Shown here piece by piece: positions 23,203 through 31,271 of a stretch of 46,666 bases of DNA. The stretch lies in contig NZ_CAJGZJ010000022.1 of the NCBI RefSeq assembly GCF_904846225.1, positions 1 through 46,666 of the forward strand, in the 5' to 3' direction. The notes below the pieces were generated by a model. It worked only from the letters and a program-made list of their open reading frames with translations. It was not told the DNA's origin and searched no databases. This DNA comes from Psychrobacter immobilis (GTDB taxonomy: Bacteria; Pseudomonadota; Gammaproteobacteria; Pseudomonadales; Moraxellaceae). The translations under genes and the position numbers were made by a program. How positions within the stretch are numbered: the first letter of the stretch is position 1; each line of letters starts with the position of its first letter.

Positions 23203-25977
23203 ATGCTTAATTGTGATGTCGCTACTATCGATCTGACACCTCTACCTTTGCTATCAAATGACATAGTGCCCAACACATCACCGCTAGCAGATACCGACGC
23301 ATCCGAAAAATTGTTAGTCGATATTCCTAAATGGTTGGCTCAAATTAACGACGATATCGGCCGCGCACTTGAGCGCGGGGTCAATATTCGTCAATTGGTC
23401 GCCGCACGTGCTGGTGCGATTGATGAGTTACTGATTGCTTTGTTTAAGTGGTTTGAATTGGATAAGACCGATTTGGCATTATTTGCAACTGGCGGTTATG
23501 GGCGCGGTGAGCTGTCGCTTTATTCAGACATCGATATTTTGCTGCTGTCTCCTGATGAGATAGGAGATGAGACCAGCAGTAAGATTGATAAATTGGTGGC
23601 TATGCTGTGGGATATCGGGCTGGAGCCTGCGCTGTCTGTGCGCAGTGTCAATGATGCTTTGGAGGCTGCGCTTGATCATACGATTGCGAGCGCTCAGCTA
23701 GAAGCGCGCTTGCTTATCGGCAATGAGGCTTTGAGAGATTTGCCCATTCAGATCGTCAATAAACAGTGGTCGCCCCGTGATTTTTTTGATGTGAAGATCA
23801 AAGAAGCTAGAGCGCGTTATTTGCAACACAATGCCACAGAGTACAATCTTGAGCCAAATATCAAAACGGCTCCAGGAGGCTTACGTGACATCCATATCAT
23901 CGGTTGGGTGACCAAACGTTATTTTCGAGTCAGCAAGCTTTATGACTTGGTACAGCAAAACTTTTTGACAGAAAAAGAGTTTGACGAATTGAGCTTTGCA
24001 GAAGGATATTTATGGCAAATACGTCATTATTTACATGTATTGACTGGTCGCAATGAAAACAAGCTGTTGTTTGATTATCAGCGTGAGGTTGCCCAGCTAA
24101 TGGGTTATGAGACGCAACCAGACGATCAACCCAATGCCGCGGTTGAGCGCTTTATGCGTGATTACTATCGCTGTGCTATGAAAATATCAACGCTGTCTGA
24201 AATGCTGACCAATCACTACTATGAGACGATTATAGAGCCGCAATTGCCAGACGATGAACGTCCAAAAAAGCAGCCGATTAACTCACACTTTAATCAAATT
24301 GGTGACCAAATCGCCATCGCGCATCATCGAGTATTTGCCCAGCATCCTGAGGCCATTTTAGAGATGTTTTTATTGATGGGTCAATACGGTATCAAAAACG
24401 TTCGCACTCATACGTTACGCGCATTAAAAATCGCAGCTCGCGGTATTGATCAGGTTTACCGTGATAACCCCACTCATCAAGCGCTTTTTTTGGCCAATTT
24501 AAAAGAACAAAACTATCTCTTTCATCGTCTACGTACTATGAATCGCTGTGGCGTTTTGGGCAGCTACATTCCCGCTTTTGCTCAAGTCACGGGTTTGATG
24601 CAGTACGATTTATTCCACCGTTATACAGTTGATGCACATACGTTGTTTTTGATTCGAATTTTGCACCGTTTCACTGACCCACGTTTTTATGAAGATTTCC
24701 CATTGATCAGCTCTATCTTCCAACGTATTGAGCGTAAAGAAATCTTGGTACTAGCAGCCATGTTTCATGACATTGCCAAAGGCCGCGGTGGCGATCATAG
24801 TGAGCTTGGTCAAACGGAATCCATTAATTTTTGCTTAGCCCATGGTATGAGTTTGGCAGATGCAAACTTAGTTGGCTGGCTGACTCGCTATCATTTATTG
24901 ATGTCGATGACTGCCCAGAAAAAAGACATCTCAGACCCAGAGATTGTCACTATTTTTGCAAACTTAGTGGGCAATGTGACCCATCTCAATCATCTCTACG
25001 TGCTAACCGTCGCGGATATGAACGCCACCAATCCACAGTTATGGAATAGCTGGCGCGCCACTCTAATGAAACAGTTATACTCGCAAACTCGGCGCATTTT
25101 GCGCGCTGATATCGACGCGCCCACCAATCGCCAAGATATGATCAGTGCCACACGCGCACAAGCGCTAGCGATGCTAGATAATGTCAAAAACCAGCATATG
25201 AATCGCGATGAAGTATTGCGGCTTTGGGATGATTTGGGCGATGAGTACTTTTTGCGGGAGATTACTGAGGATATCTTATGGCATACCGAAGCTATCTTGA
25301 ATCATCCACCGATTGGTCTTGCCTCCAATGCGGACAGTCCGCCATTGGTTGTACTACGTGAGCATCGGGAGCTGGCACTTGATGCCGTACAGGTCTTTGT
25401 TTATACCCAAGATCAGATGAATCTATTTGCGGTTACCATGGCAGTATTTGATCAGATGAATCTAGACGTACTAGATGCCCGTATCATTACGGCTACTCGT
25501 GATTTTGCTTTGGACTCTTACGTATTACTAGATCCTAGTGGCACGCTATTGGTCGATGAAGACAGTCAGCAAGAACTCAAACAGCGGTTAATTAATGCCT
25601 TCAAAGACCCGACTGTGCTAAAGATTACGACCAAACGTATTCCGCGCCAGCTCAGGCATTTTGAAGTGGCTACCGTGATTAACTTTGAGTTCAATGAAGC
25701 ATCAGATCAGCATATTATGAGTTTGGAGACACTGGATCAGCCGGGGTTACTGGCACGAGTTGGACAAGTGTTCTTGCAAGAAAAAATTGAGGTGCATGCT
25801 GCCCGTATTACTACCTTGGGCGAGCGCGCAGAGGATATGTTTTATATCAGCGATCAAAATGATGAGCCCTTATCAGATGATAGGCTTACCACATTGAAAT
25901 CAGCACTAATCGCGAGTCTCAGCTTACGGAGTGACCATACTGCTGAGGGTTATACAACAGCACCGATTGACATCTGA
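23203..25977 (+). CDS. glnD: bifunctional uridylyltransferase/uridylyl-removing enzyme
   Basis: A 924-aa nitrogen sensor that adds UMP to PII proteins when glutamine is low and removes it when glutamine is high. The N-terminal nucleotidyltransferase has GGYGRGELSLYSDID (from residue 97; D109 and D111). The GlnE/GlnD central helices follow, then an HD domain with MFHDIAKGRGGDH (H522-D523) that removes UMP. Two C-terminal ACT domains bind glutamine ('VFVYTQDQMNLFAVTM' and 'SLETLDQPGLLARVG'). The ATG at 23203 has GGGA eight bases before it; the frame continues 12 codons further to an ATG with no ribosome site. Five 16-bp repeats lie upstream. All catalytic residues are intact. Confidence 0.95.
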   Translation: MLNCDVATIDLTPLPLLSNDIVPNTSPLADTDASEKLLVDIPKWLAQINDDIGRALERGVNIRQLVAARAGAIDELLIALFKWFELDKTDLALFATGGYGRGELSLYSDIDILLLSPDEIGDETSSKIDKLVAMLWDIGLEPALSVRSVNDALEAALDHTIASAQLEARLLIGNEALRDLPIQIVNKQWSPRDFFDVKIKEARARYLQHNATEYNLEPNIKTAPGGLRDIHIIGWVTKRYFRVSKLYDLVQQNFLTEKEFDELSFAEGYLWQIRHYLHVLTGRNENKLLFDYQREVAQLMGYETQPDDQPNAAVERFMRDYYRCAMKISTLSEMLTNHYYETIIEPQLPDDERPKKQPINSHFNQIGDQIAIAHHRVFAQHPEAILEMFLLMGQYGIKNVRTHTLRALKIAARGIDQVYRDNPTHQALFLANLKEQNYLFHRLRTMNRCGVLGSYIPAFAQVTGLMQYDLFHRYTVDAHTLFLIRILHRFTDPRFYEDFPLISSIFQRIERKEILVLAAMFHDIAKGRGGDHSELGQTESINFCLAHGMSLADANLVGWLTRYHLLMSMTAQKKDISDPEIVTIFANLVGNVTHLNHLYVLTVADMNATNPQLWNSWRATLMKQLYSQTRRILRADIDAPTNRQDMISATRAQALAMLDNVKNQHMNRDEVLRLWDDLGDEYFLREITEDILWHTEAILNHPPIGLASNADSPPLVVLREHRELALDAVQVFVYTQDQMNLFAVTMAVFDQMNLDVLDARIITATRDFALDSYVLLDPSGTLLVDEDSQQELKQRLINAFKDPTVLKITTKRIPRQLRHFEVATVINFEFNEASDQHIMSLETLDQPGLLARVGQVFLQEKIEVHAARITTLGERAEDMFYISDQNDEPLSDDRLTTLKSALIASLSLRSDHTAEGYTTAPIDI

Positions 25978-26014
25978 GCAGAATTGTCGATTAGGGTATA
26001 GAACTATGAAAAAC

Positions 26015-26067
26015 AAAAGACTTGGTATTAAGCAGGCAATTTTTTGCTACTTAAGACCAATTCTTTT
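26015..26067. terminator. long hairpin between convergent glnD and the 238-aa gene
   Basis: The arms AAAAGACTTGGTATTAAG... and ...CTTAAGACCAATTCTTTT (26015-26039 with 26044-26067) pair over about 24 bases with three mismatches and one bulge. A T-rich loop and A/T-rich ends on both sides fit a bidirectional terminator serving both convergent genes. Confidence 0.6.
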
Positions 26068-26112
26068 GTTTGAATAGGATAAATCAAGAGCAGTTATTAT
26101 GGCTCGCGAGTT

Positions 26113-26829
26113 CTATATGAGGCTTTTATATATCATTTGGCTGGCATGTTCATCGAGTTCATCATCAGCCAGTTCTAGCGGCAATATACTGGCCTCTAAA
26201 TGCTGCTCGTCTAACATCAATCGTCCAGCATCAATTTCTCTCTTTAGCAACCATTGCAGACTTGATAGATGAAACTGTGCATCGTAGTATTCATATAATT
26301 GTCTCAGCGAAATAGGCGATTTGACATGTACATCTAGATATAGGCTATCCTCTGCTAAAATCACCATCTCATTAAACGCCTCTTCACGCACCAATTCATC
26401 TTTATCGATTTTGCGTTGCAGTTTATGAGCGTTTCGACCTTTGGCAGTCAACATAACGACAAAAATAACCGTTTGTAAGACAAACAAGCCAATATATTGC
26501 CATAAAGGTAGCGAGATACTCAAAAAATTATTGAGCAACATCAGTACCATAGCCACAATCACATAACTGACCAGCTGCCACAGCAACCACATCATTAAGC
26601 TGTTTTCGCCATACCAGACCATTTTTCGTTCTTTAAGATTGATCAATTCCTGACGAACCTGCCACCAGCTTTGTTCCCGCTGCTTTAATAGCTCATGCAA
26701 TTTGGTTTGCTGATAACTACCATGGACGTTTACATGATTATTATTTTCAACATTGATATCTTCAACATCGACGTCTTCAGAAGTCATATTCTTAGCATTG
26801 AGACCTTCTGTTTTTGAAATACTAGGCAT
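26113..26829 (-). CDS. unknown two-TM membrane protein
   Basis: A 238-aa protein with no family I can name. It has an acidic N-terminal tail, then a helical 'LHELLKQREQSWWQVRQELINLKERK' type segment, two membrane helices (about residues 80-100 and 107-130), and a charged helical stretch. The ~80-residue cytoplasmic end may be a small winged-helix-like fold ('SPISLRQLYEYYDAQFHLSSLQWLLKR'); that is a guess from pattern only. AGGGG lies 10 bases before the ATG. It interrupts the glnD-dapC order on the opposite strand and shares a terminator hairpin with glnD. Confidence 0.8.
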   Translation of the reverse strand: MPSISKTEGLNAKNMTSEDVDVEDINVENNNHVNVHGSYQQTKLHELLKQREQSWWQVRQELINLKERKMVWYGENSLMMWLLWQLVSYVIVAMVLMLLNNFLSISLPLWQYIGLFVLQTVIFVVMLTAKGRNAHKLQRKIDKDELVREEAFNEMVILAEDSLYLDVHVKSPISLRQLYEYYDAQFHLSSLQWLLKREIDAGRLMLDEQHLEASILPLELADDELDEHASQMIYKSLI

Positions 26830-26891
26830 ATCAAATTACCCCTAAAATAATCTATCGCTAAGACTGACAGCGTTTTTTGTATCATTACAAG

Positions 26892-26905
26892 TTATCAATT
26901 GATAA
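26892..26905. promoter_or_regulatory. 14-bp perfect palindrome between the 238-aa gene and dapC
   Basis: TTATCAATTGATAA is a perfect palindrome, and the flanking CAAG/CTTG extends it with one extra base. It lies about 65 bp before the leftward gene and 120 bp before the dapC promoter, a good position for an operator of a dimeric regulator. No regulator is suggested by context. Confidence 0.4.
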
Positions 26906-27021
26906 GCTTGATTTAACGCTTTAGTATTTTGAAATCTATGGCGGATGGATCATTTACCGTCCAATAGATAAGCCGTCTTAACAGGATAAGAAAAGGAAAA
27001 AAAGCAAGAGAAATGCTACAC

Positions 27022-27049
27022 TTGCTCAAATGTAATTTTTCTTTATAAC
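27022..27049 (+). promoter_or_regulatory. dapC: candidate dapC promoter
   Basis: TTGCTC (-35) and TATAAC (-10) are separated by 16 bases. The -10 ends 35 bases before the chosen dapC ATG. Confidence 0.55.
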
Positions 27050-27084
27050 TTTATTATTAATTGTCTATTATAGTTACCCTACCT

Positions 27085-28317
27085 ATGAATCACAACTTGA
27101 CGTATCTACATCCTTACCCGTTTGCAAAGATGGCAACATTGCTTGCCGATAGCACGCCAGCCCATAGCTACAGTGAAATTAAGCTGGGTATTGGTGAACC
27201 AAAACACGCGCCACCAGCATTTGTACTGGACGTACTACGCGAAAATTTGGACAAAATAAGCCATTATCCAACCACCAATGGCTTGTTTGAGCTGCGCCAA
27301 ACCATTGCGCACTGGCTGGAGAAGCGGTTTTTTTTAAACCATGTCGATGCCAATACCGAAGTATTGCCAGTGATGGGTACACGCGAGGCCATTTTTAGTT
27401 TGGTGCAAGCGGTCATTGACCAAAAAACAGGCGACATACAGAGCAGTCCAACGTCTGTATCCGATCAACCGCCGACGGTTGTTATGCCCAATCCTTTTTA
27501 TCAGATATATGAGGGCGCGGCAATACTCGCACAAGCAACGCCGTACTTTGTGCCGTGCACCGCTGATAATGACTTTAAAGGTAACTATCGCGCGGTTCCA
27601 AAAGACGTTTGGATGCGCACGCAGCTACTGTTTGTCTGTAGCCCAAACAATCCAACAGGCTCGGTTATGACGATGGATGATTGGGAGCACCTCATTCGTC
27701 TGTCAGATCAATACGATTTTATCATTGCGAGCGACGAGTGTTATAGCGAGCTGTATTTTGAGTCTGCGCCGATTGGTTTGTTGCAAGCTTGCGCGGCACT
27801 GGGTCGTCATGACTTTAAAAACTGTATTGTGTTTCACTCGTTATCCAAGCGTTCAAACTTACCCGGTTTACGCTCAGGATTTGTGGCAGGTGACGCCAAG
27901 ATTTTGCAGGCTTATTTGCAGTATCGTACTTACCAAGGCTGTGCGATGCCGATACCGCATCAGCTCGCCTCTATCGCAGCTTGGCAGGACGAGAAGCATG
28001 TCGAACAAAATCGTCAACTTTATCGAGAAAAATTTGCGCTATGGATGTCTGAGCTTGGTGAGTTATTAGAGCTTCGCATGCCTGAGGCTGGATTTTATTT
28101 TTGGATAAAATCTCCCAAGCAGTTTGATGGTGATGACGAGATGTTTGTCAAAGCACTTTATGAGCAGGCCAATATCCACGCATTGGCAGGGCGCTATTTG
28201 TCCCGTGAGTTAGATGGCCAAAATCCGGGACAAGGTTATGTGCGTATCGCTCTTGTGGCTAGTGTCGATGAAAGCCGTGAGGCGATTAGTCGCATTCGTC
28301 AATTGCTAGGCGCATAA
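27085..28317 (+). CDS. dapC: N-succinyldiaminopimelate aminotransferase
   Basis: A 410-aa PLP-dependent class I/II aminotransferase. It starts with the DapC-like 'MNHNLTYLHPYPFAKM' and has 'LGIGEPKHAPP', 'SPNNPTGSV' and 'IASDECYSELYFE'. The Schiff-base lysine is K255 in HSLSKRSNLPGLRSGF, and an Arg in the C-terminal 'GYVRIALV' binds the substrate carboxylate. It makes N-succinyl-LL-DAP for lysine and peptidoglycan. The frame is open 8 codons further to a TTG, but the ATG at 27085 gives the family start. Lying after map and glnD supports DapC rather than another aminotransferase. A strong terminator follows. Confidence 0.92.
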   Translation: MNHNLTYLHPYPFAKMATLLADSTPAHSYSEIKLGIGEPKHAPPAFVLDVLRENLDKISHYPTTNGLFELRQTIAHWLEKRFFLNHVDANTEVLPVMGTREAIFSLVQAVIDQKTGDIQSSPTSVSDQPPTVVMPNPFYQIYEGAAILAQATPYFVPCTADNDFKGNYRAVPKDVWMRTQLLFVCSPNNPTGSVMTMDDWEHLIRLSDQYDFIIASDECYSELYFESAPIGLLQACAALGRHDFKNCIVFHSLSKRSNLPGLRSGFVAGDAKILQAYLQYRTYQGCAMPIPHQLASIAAWQDEKHVEQNRQLYREKFALWMSELGELLELRMPEAGFYFWIKSPKQFDGDDEMFVKALYEQANIHALAGRYLSRELDGQNPGQGYVRIALVASVDESREAISRIRQLLGA

Positions 28318-28360
28318 TAAGCGCTGTTAAAACGCTAAAGCTCAGGCCCATAAACACAAT

Positions 28361-28407
28361 AAAACCTCCAATAGCCACAATATAGATGTGGTTATTGGAG
28401 GTTTTTT
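28361..28407 (+). terminator. strong terminator of dapC
   Basis: A perfect 19-bp stem (AAAACCTCCAATAGCCACA with its complement, 28361-28379 and 28387-28405) has a 7-nt loop and ends in a run of T. It is nearly symmetric. It ends 57 bp before the start of the next gene. Confidence 0.92.
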
Positions 28408-28463
28408 GTTTTAATAGTGCTATAGTTAAATGTCTCTTCGAATATGCCATCAAGGATGATGCC

Positions 28464-30428
28464 ATGCCCCATCTTGATTTCACCCAACCACCCTTTGATG
28501 TATTGACTTTAGCCGAACGTCAAAGCATCAGAAAAAACACCAAAATCCGCTATCTAGCCAAAAATGAAAGTCTGACTATAGAAGAATTGCAATACCTTTA
28601 TGTAGTCATTAAAGGACAGATTGAGCAATCACTAGATAGTGAGTTTGTCGCCTCATACTTGGGTAATAACCACTCCGACGATTTCAATAACAACGACTGG
28701 TTCGACAGTCGGCGCTTACCTGAATCCATGACTAAAAAAAACTTACAAGGTAATGAGGAAAATAACGCTGATATTGAAGTTGCAAACACCTATGAGTTTC
28801 GAGCTGCCGAGGATACCTTGCTTTTACAAGTCGCTGGCGCAGCAATTGATAAAATCAGCGCACAAAATCATCTGGTACGTCAGATGTTATCAGACAATCT
28901 TTCTGAACGAGTAAAAGCATTACAACAACGGCGCAGTGGCAAGTCCATTGATCCCTCTCGTTATGATAACCAACAAGAAGTGCAGCAAATCATGTTGCAG
29001 CCAGTGACGGATGTCACGTTATTACCAGTGCATATTATCGATGCCAACTCCAGCCTCTATGAAGCGGCCAGCACTATGACAAAAGCAGGATTAAAACACG
29101 TACTGGTGCGGCCAATGAATGCTCTACAAAATACCGCATCACTGTCACAGGGAACGGGTCATCTGTTGGGCATTTTGACCGATACCGATATTTGCCGCGC
29201 GGTAAGTGACCAGCAGGATTTAGCCACGACGCCTTGTCAGCGTTATGCCAACTTCAATCTGCGTACGATTAAAGCAAGCGATGAGATTGGCGATGCGTTA
29301 TTGACCATGACCCGCTACCGCATCCATAGGTTACCGGTCATTGATACTCATGGAAATGTTGCAGGTGTACTAGGACAAAGCGACATGCTCGCTCACATTA
29401 GCCACCATTCACAGCTCATTAGTATTCAAATCGAACAGGCAAAAGACTTACCGAGCTTAGCTACAGCGGTCGAGCTTATCGGTCGCTATATTCGAGCTCA
29501 GCATCAAAATGGTGTAAAAATTGGCAATATTAGTCGCATGGTACAAACGCTCAATGCACAGGTATTTACCAAACTTTGGCAGCTGATCGTACCTGATGAG
29601 GTCGTGGCAAATACTTGCCTCATCGTGATGGGTTCAGAGGGTCGCGGCGAGCAAATTATGCGTACTGACCAAGATAATGCACTCATCATACGCGATGGCT
29701 ACGCGCATCCTAATTTGGCACAGTTTGCTGATACCTTTAATCATCATCTGGCCAGTCTCGGCTATCCGCTATGCGATGGCAATATTATGATGACCAATCC
29801 CATGTGGCGGCAACCACTAAAACAATTCAATGCACAGATTGATTTATGGTTTAAAAACATCGATCCGATGCATAGTATATATTTGTCCGCCATACTCGAT
29901 GGAGAATACGTTTGCGGTGATGAGTCGCTACTGACGCAAGTCCGTCAACACCTCAAGGTCGCTCATCGGCAGTCAGATCCTATGTTTATCCGTCAGTTCG
30001 CACGTGCAGCACTACAGTTTGGTGATGTCAATCAATGGTGGCAAAAGTTTGTGCCCTTGCTCGGCGGCAAATCCGTTTCGCCAGACATCGACCTAAAAAA
30101 AGCAGGTATCTTTCCATTGGTTCATGGTATTCGCACCTTGGCATTAGAAAACGACATTTTAGAAGTCCCTAGTACTAAAAATCGTCTCAAAGCGTTGGTA
30201 CAAGCGCATGCTTTGAACCAAGAGCGTGCGGATACCTTATTAGAAGCATTGGAGTTTTTTATGGCACAGCGTCTATCAGTTGCTCTTTCAACTGATGATA
30301 AGTATGCACGGCAAGTAAATCCAATGACCTTAACCGCGCTTGAACGTGACTTGTTCAAAGAATGTCTGGCGGTGGTCAAAAGTTTTAAGACTCAGCTACG
30401 TCAACATTATCAATTAGAAATATCATAA
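28464..30428 (+). CDS. CBS-pair / DUF294 putative nucleotidyltransferase
   Basis: A 654-aa cytoplasmic protein. The N-terminal part (about 1-150) resembles a divergent cyclic-nucleotide-binding-like domain with an Asn/Asp-rich insert. A CBS pair (about 170-300) binds adenine nucleotides in relatives. The DUF294 nucleotidyltransferase-like domain has 'MGSEGRGEQIMRTDQDN' near residue 388, with the GS...DxD pattern kept as D-Q-D. A DUF294_C helical domain ends the protein. AAGGA lies 8 bases before the ATG at 28464; the longer open frame starts inside the dapC terminator and is rejected. The exonuclease gene follows on the same strand. This pair is also known near acetate-uptake genes in other gammaproteobacteria, but none of those are here. 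The reaction is unknown. Confidence 0.88.
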   Translation: MPHLDFTQPPFDVLTLAERQSIRKNTKIRYLAKNESLTIEELQYLYVVIKGQIEQSLDSEFVASYLGNNHSDDFNNNDWFDSRRLPESMTKKNLQGNEENNADIEVANTYEFRAAEDTLLLQVAGAAIDKISAQNHLVRQMLSDNLSERVKALQQRRSGKSIDPSRYDNQQEVQQIMLQPVTDVTLLPVHIIDANSSLYEAASTMTKAGLKHVLVRPMNALQNTASLSQGTGHLLGILTDTDICRAVSDQQDLATTPCQRYANFNLRTIKASDEIGDALLTMTRYRIHRLPVIDTHGNVAGVLGQSDMLAHISHHSQLISIQIEQAKDLPSLATAVELIGRYIRAQHQNGVKIGNISRMVQTLNAQVFTKLWQLIVPDEVVANTCLIVMGSEGRGEQIMRTDQDNALIIRDGYAHPNLAQFADTFNHHLASLGYPLCDGNIMMTNPMWRQPLKQFNAQIDLWFKNIDPMHSIYLSAILDGEYVCGDESLLTQVRQHLKVAHRQSDPMFIRQFARAALQFGDVNQWWQKFVPLLGGKSVSPDIDLKKAGIFPLVHGIRTLALENDILEVPSTKNRLKALVQAHALNQERADTLLEALEFFMAQRLSVALSTDDKYARQVNPMTLTALERDLFKECLAVVKSFKTQLRQHYQLEIS

Positions 30429-30445
30429 ATATCATAAATATCATG
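30419..30445 (+). repeat. three perfect 9-bp repeats across a stop codon
   Basis: AAATATCAT occurs three times in a row, covering the TAA stop of the CBS/DUF294 gene. Because the unit is 9 bases, the stop is also tripled in frame (ATA TCA TAA twice, then ATA TCA). It looks like recent slippage with no effect on the protein. Confidence 0.9.
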
Positions 30446-30563
30446 CATATGAAGGTATCGTAAATACAAAATTATCGTAAATAGATGAGCGATGGATAGG
30501 CGATCCACTATAAACAAACACAGTGATACTATTTGATCTTATTTTATCTAGGACTGACTATAT

Positions 30564-31178
30564 ATGAGTTGGCTAAAACAGTTATCTGGCAATTGGCAAA
30601 AGACCCAGCTACAACGTCCAGAGTTGGCATCCATGTTTAGCAAACCCATGGCTAATCAGTGGGTCGCCATTGACTGCGAGATGACAGGGCTTAACCCAAA
30701 AAAGCATCATTTACTGTCTGTAGCAGCGATTCATATTAATGACAACACGATTGATACGGGTAATGGTCTGCATTTGGTGTGCAGGCCACCCGTAATGCCA
30801 GACCGCGATACCATTGTGATTCATGGTTTGCGTACCGCTGACGTTGAGCATGGGATGAGCTATGATGAAATGCTAGCGCTGTTGCTACCTTTTATAGATA
30901 ATCGGCCAATCGTTGGCTTCTGTACGCCGCTTGATATGGGATTTTTAAATCCTGTGGTCAAACGCTATATGGGCACAACTCTGCCAAATAAGGTCATCGA
31001 TGTTCGTCGATTATACAGTCAGCGCATGGGCGACCGTACTCAAGGCATTCCCAATCAATCACAGCATCTGACCAATATTTTAGCGCATTATAATATTCCT
31101 GAGCTGGGTGCGCATGATGCTTATAATGATGCGATTATGACAGCGATGGCGTTTTTGCACCTACGCGCGCGCTCATAA
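30564..31178 (+). CDS. DEDDh 3'-5' exonuclease of the DnaQ/RNase T type
   Basis: A 204-aa single-domain exonuclease. Motif Exo I is D37-C-E39 in 'VAIDCEMTGL', Exo II is an Asp in 'GFCTPLDMGFLNP', and Exo III is 'HDAYNDA' with the His and Asp of the DEDDh class, so all acidic metal ligands are present. It lacks the length and tail of DNA polymerase III epsilon and is best seen as a DnaQ-like exonuclease of unknown nucleic acid target. AGGA lies 11 bases before the ATG. It follows the CBS/DUF294 gene by 135 bp on the same strand, a pairing seen in other gammaproteobacteria and suggesting joint function (inference). Confidence 0.88.
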   Translation: MSWLKQLSGNWQKTQLQRPELASMFSKPMANQWVAIDCEMTGLNPKKHHLLSVAAIHINDNTIDTGNGLHLVCRPPVMPDRDTIVIHGLRTADVEHGMSYDEMLALLLPFIDNRPIVGFCTPLDMGFLNPVVKRYMGTTLPNKVIDVRRLYSQRMGDRTQGIPNQSQHLTNILAHYNIPELGAHDAYNDAIMTAMAFLHLRARS

Positions 31179-31222
31179 GGCAAGGCACAAGCGACCGTCA
31201 AAAATCACCCTGCATCTACGCG

Positions 31223-31258
31223 AAAACAGCAACTCGTGTTACCATAGGCTGTTTTTTT
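31223..31258 (+). terminator. likely terminator of the exonuclease gene
   Basis: AAAACAGC (31223-31230) pairs with GCTGTTTT (31248-31255), followed by further T. The 17-nt loop is large, so efficiency is uncertain. It ends 14 bases before the dacB start. Confidence 0.5.
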
Positions 31259-31271
31259 ACCTGATAGATAG

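Noticed and set aside
28386..28463. 26-codon N-terminal extension of the CBS/DUF294 protein
   Set aside because: The longer start lies inside the dapC terminator hairpin, while AAGGA sits correctly before the ATG at 28464.
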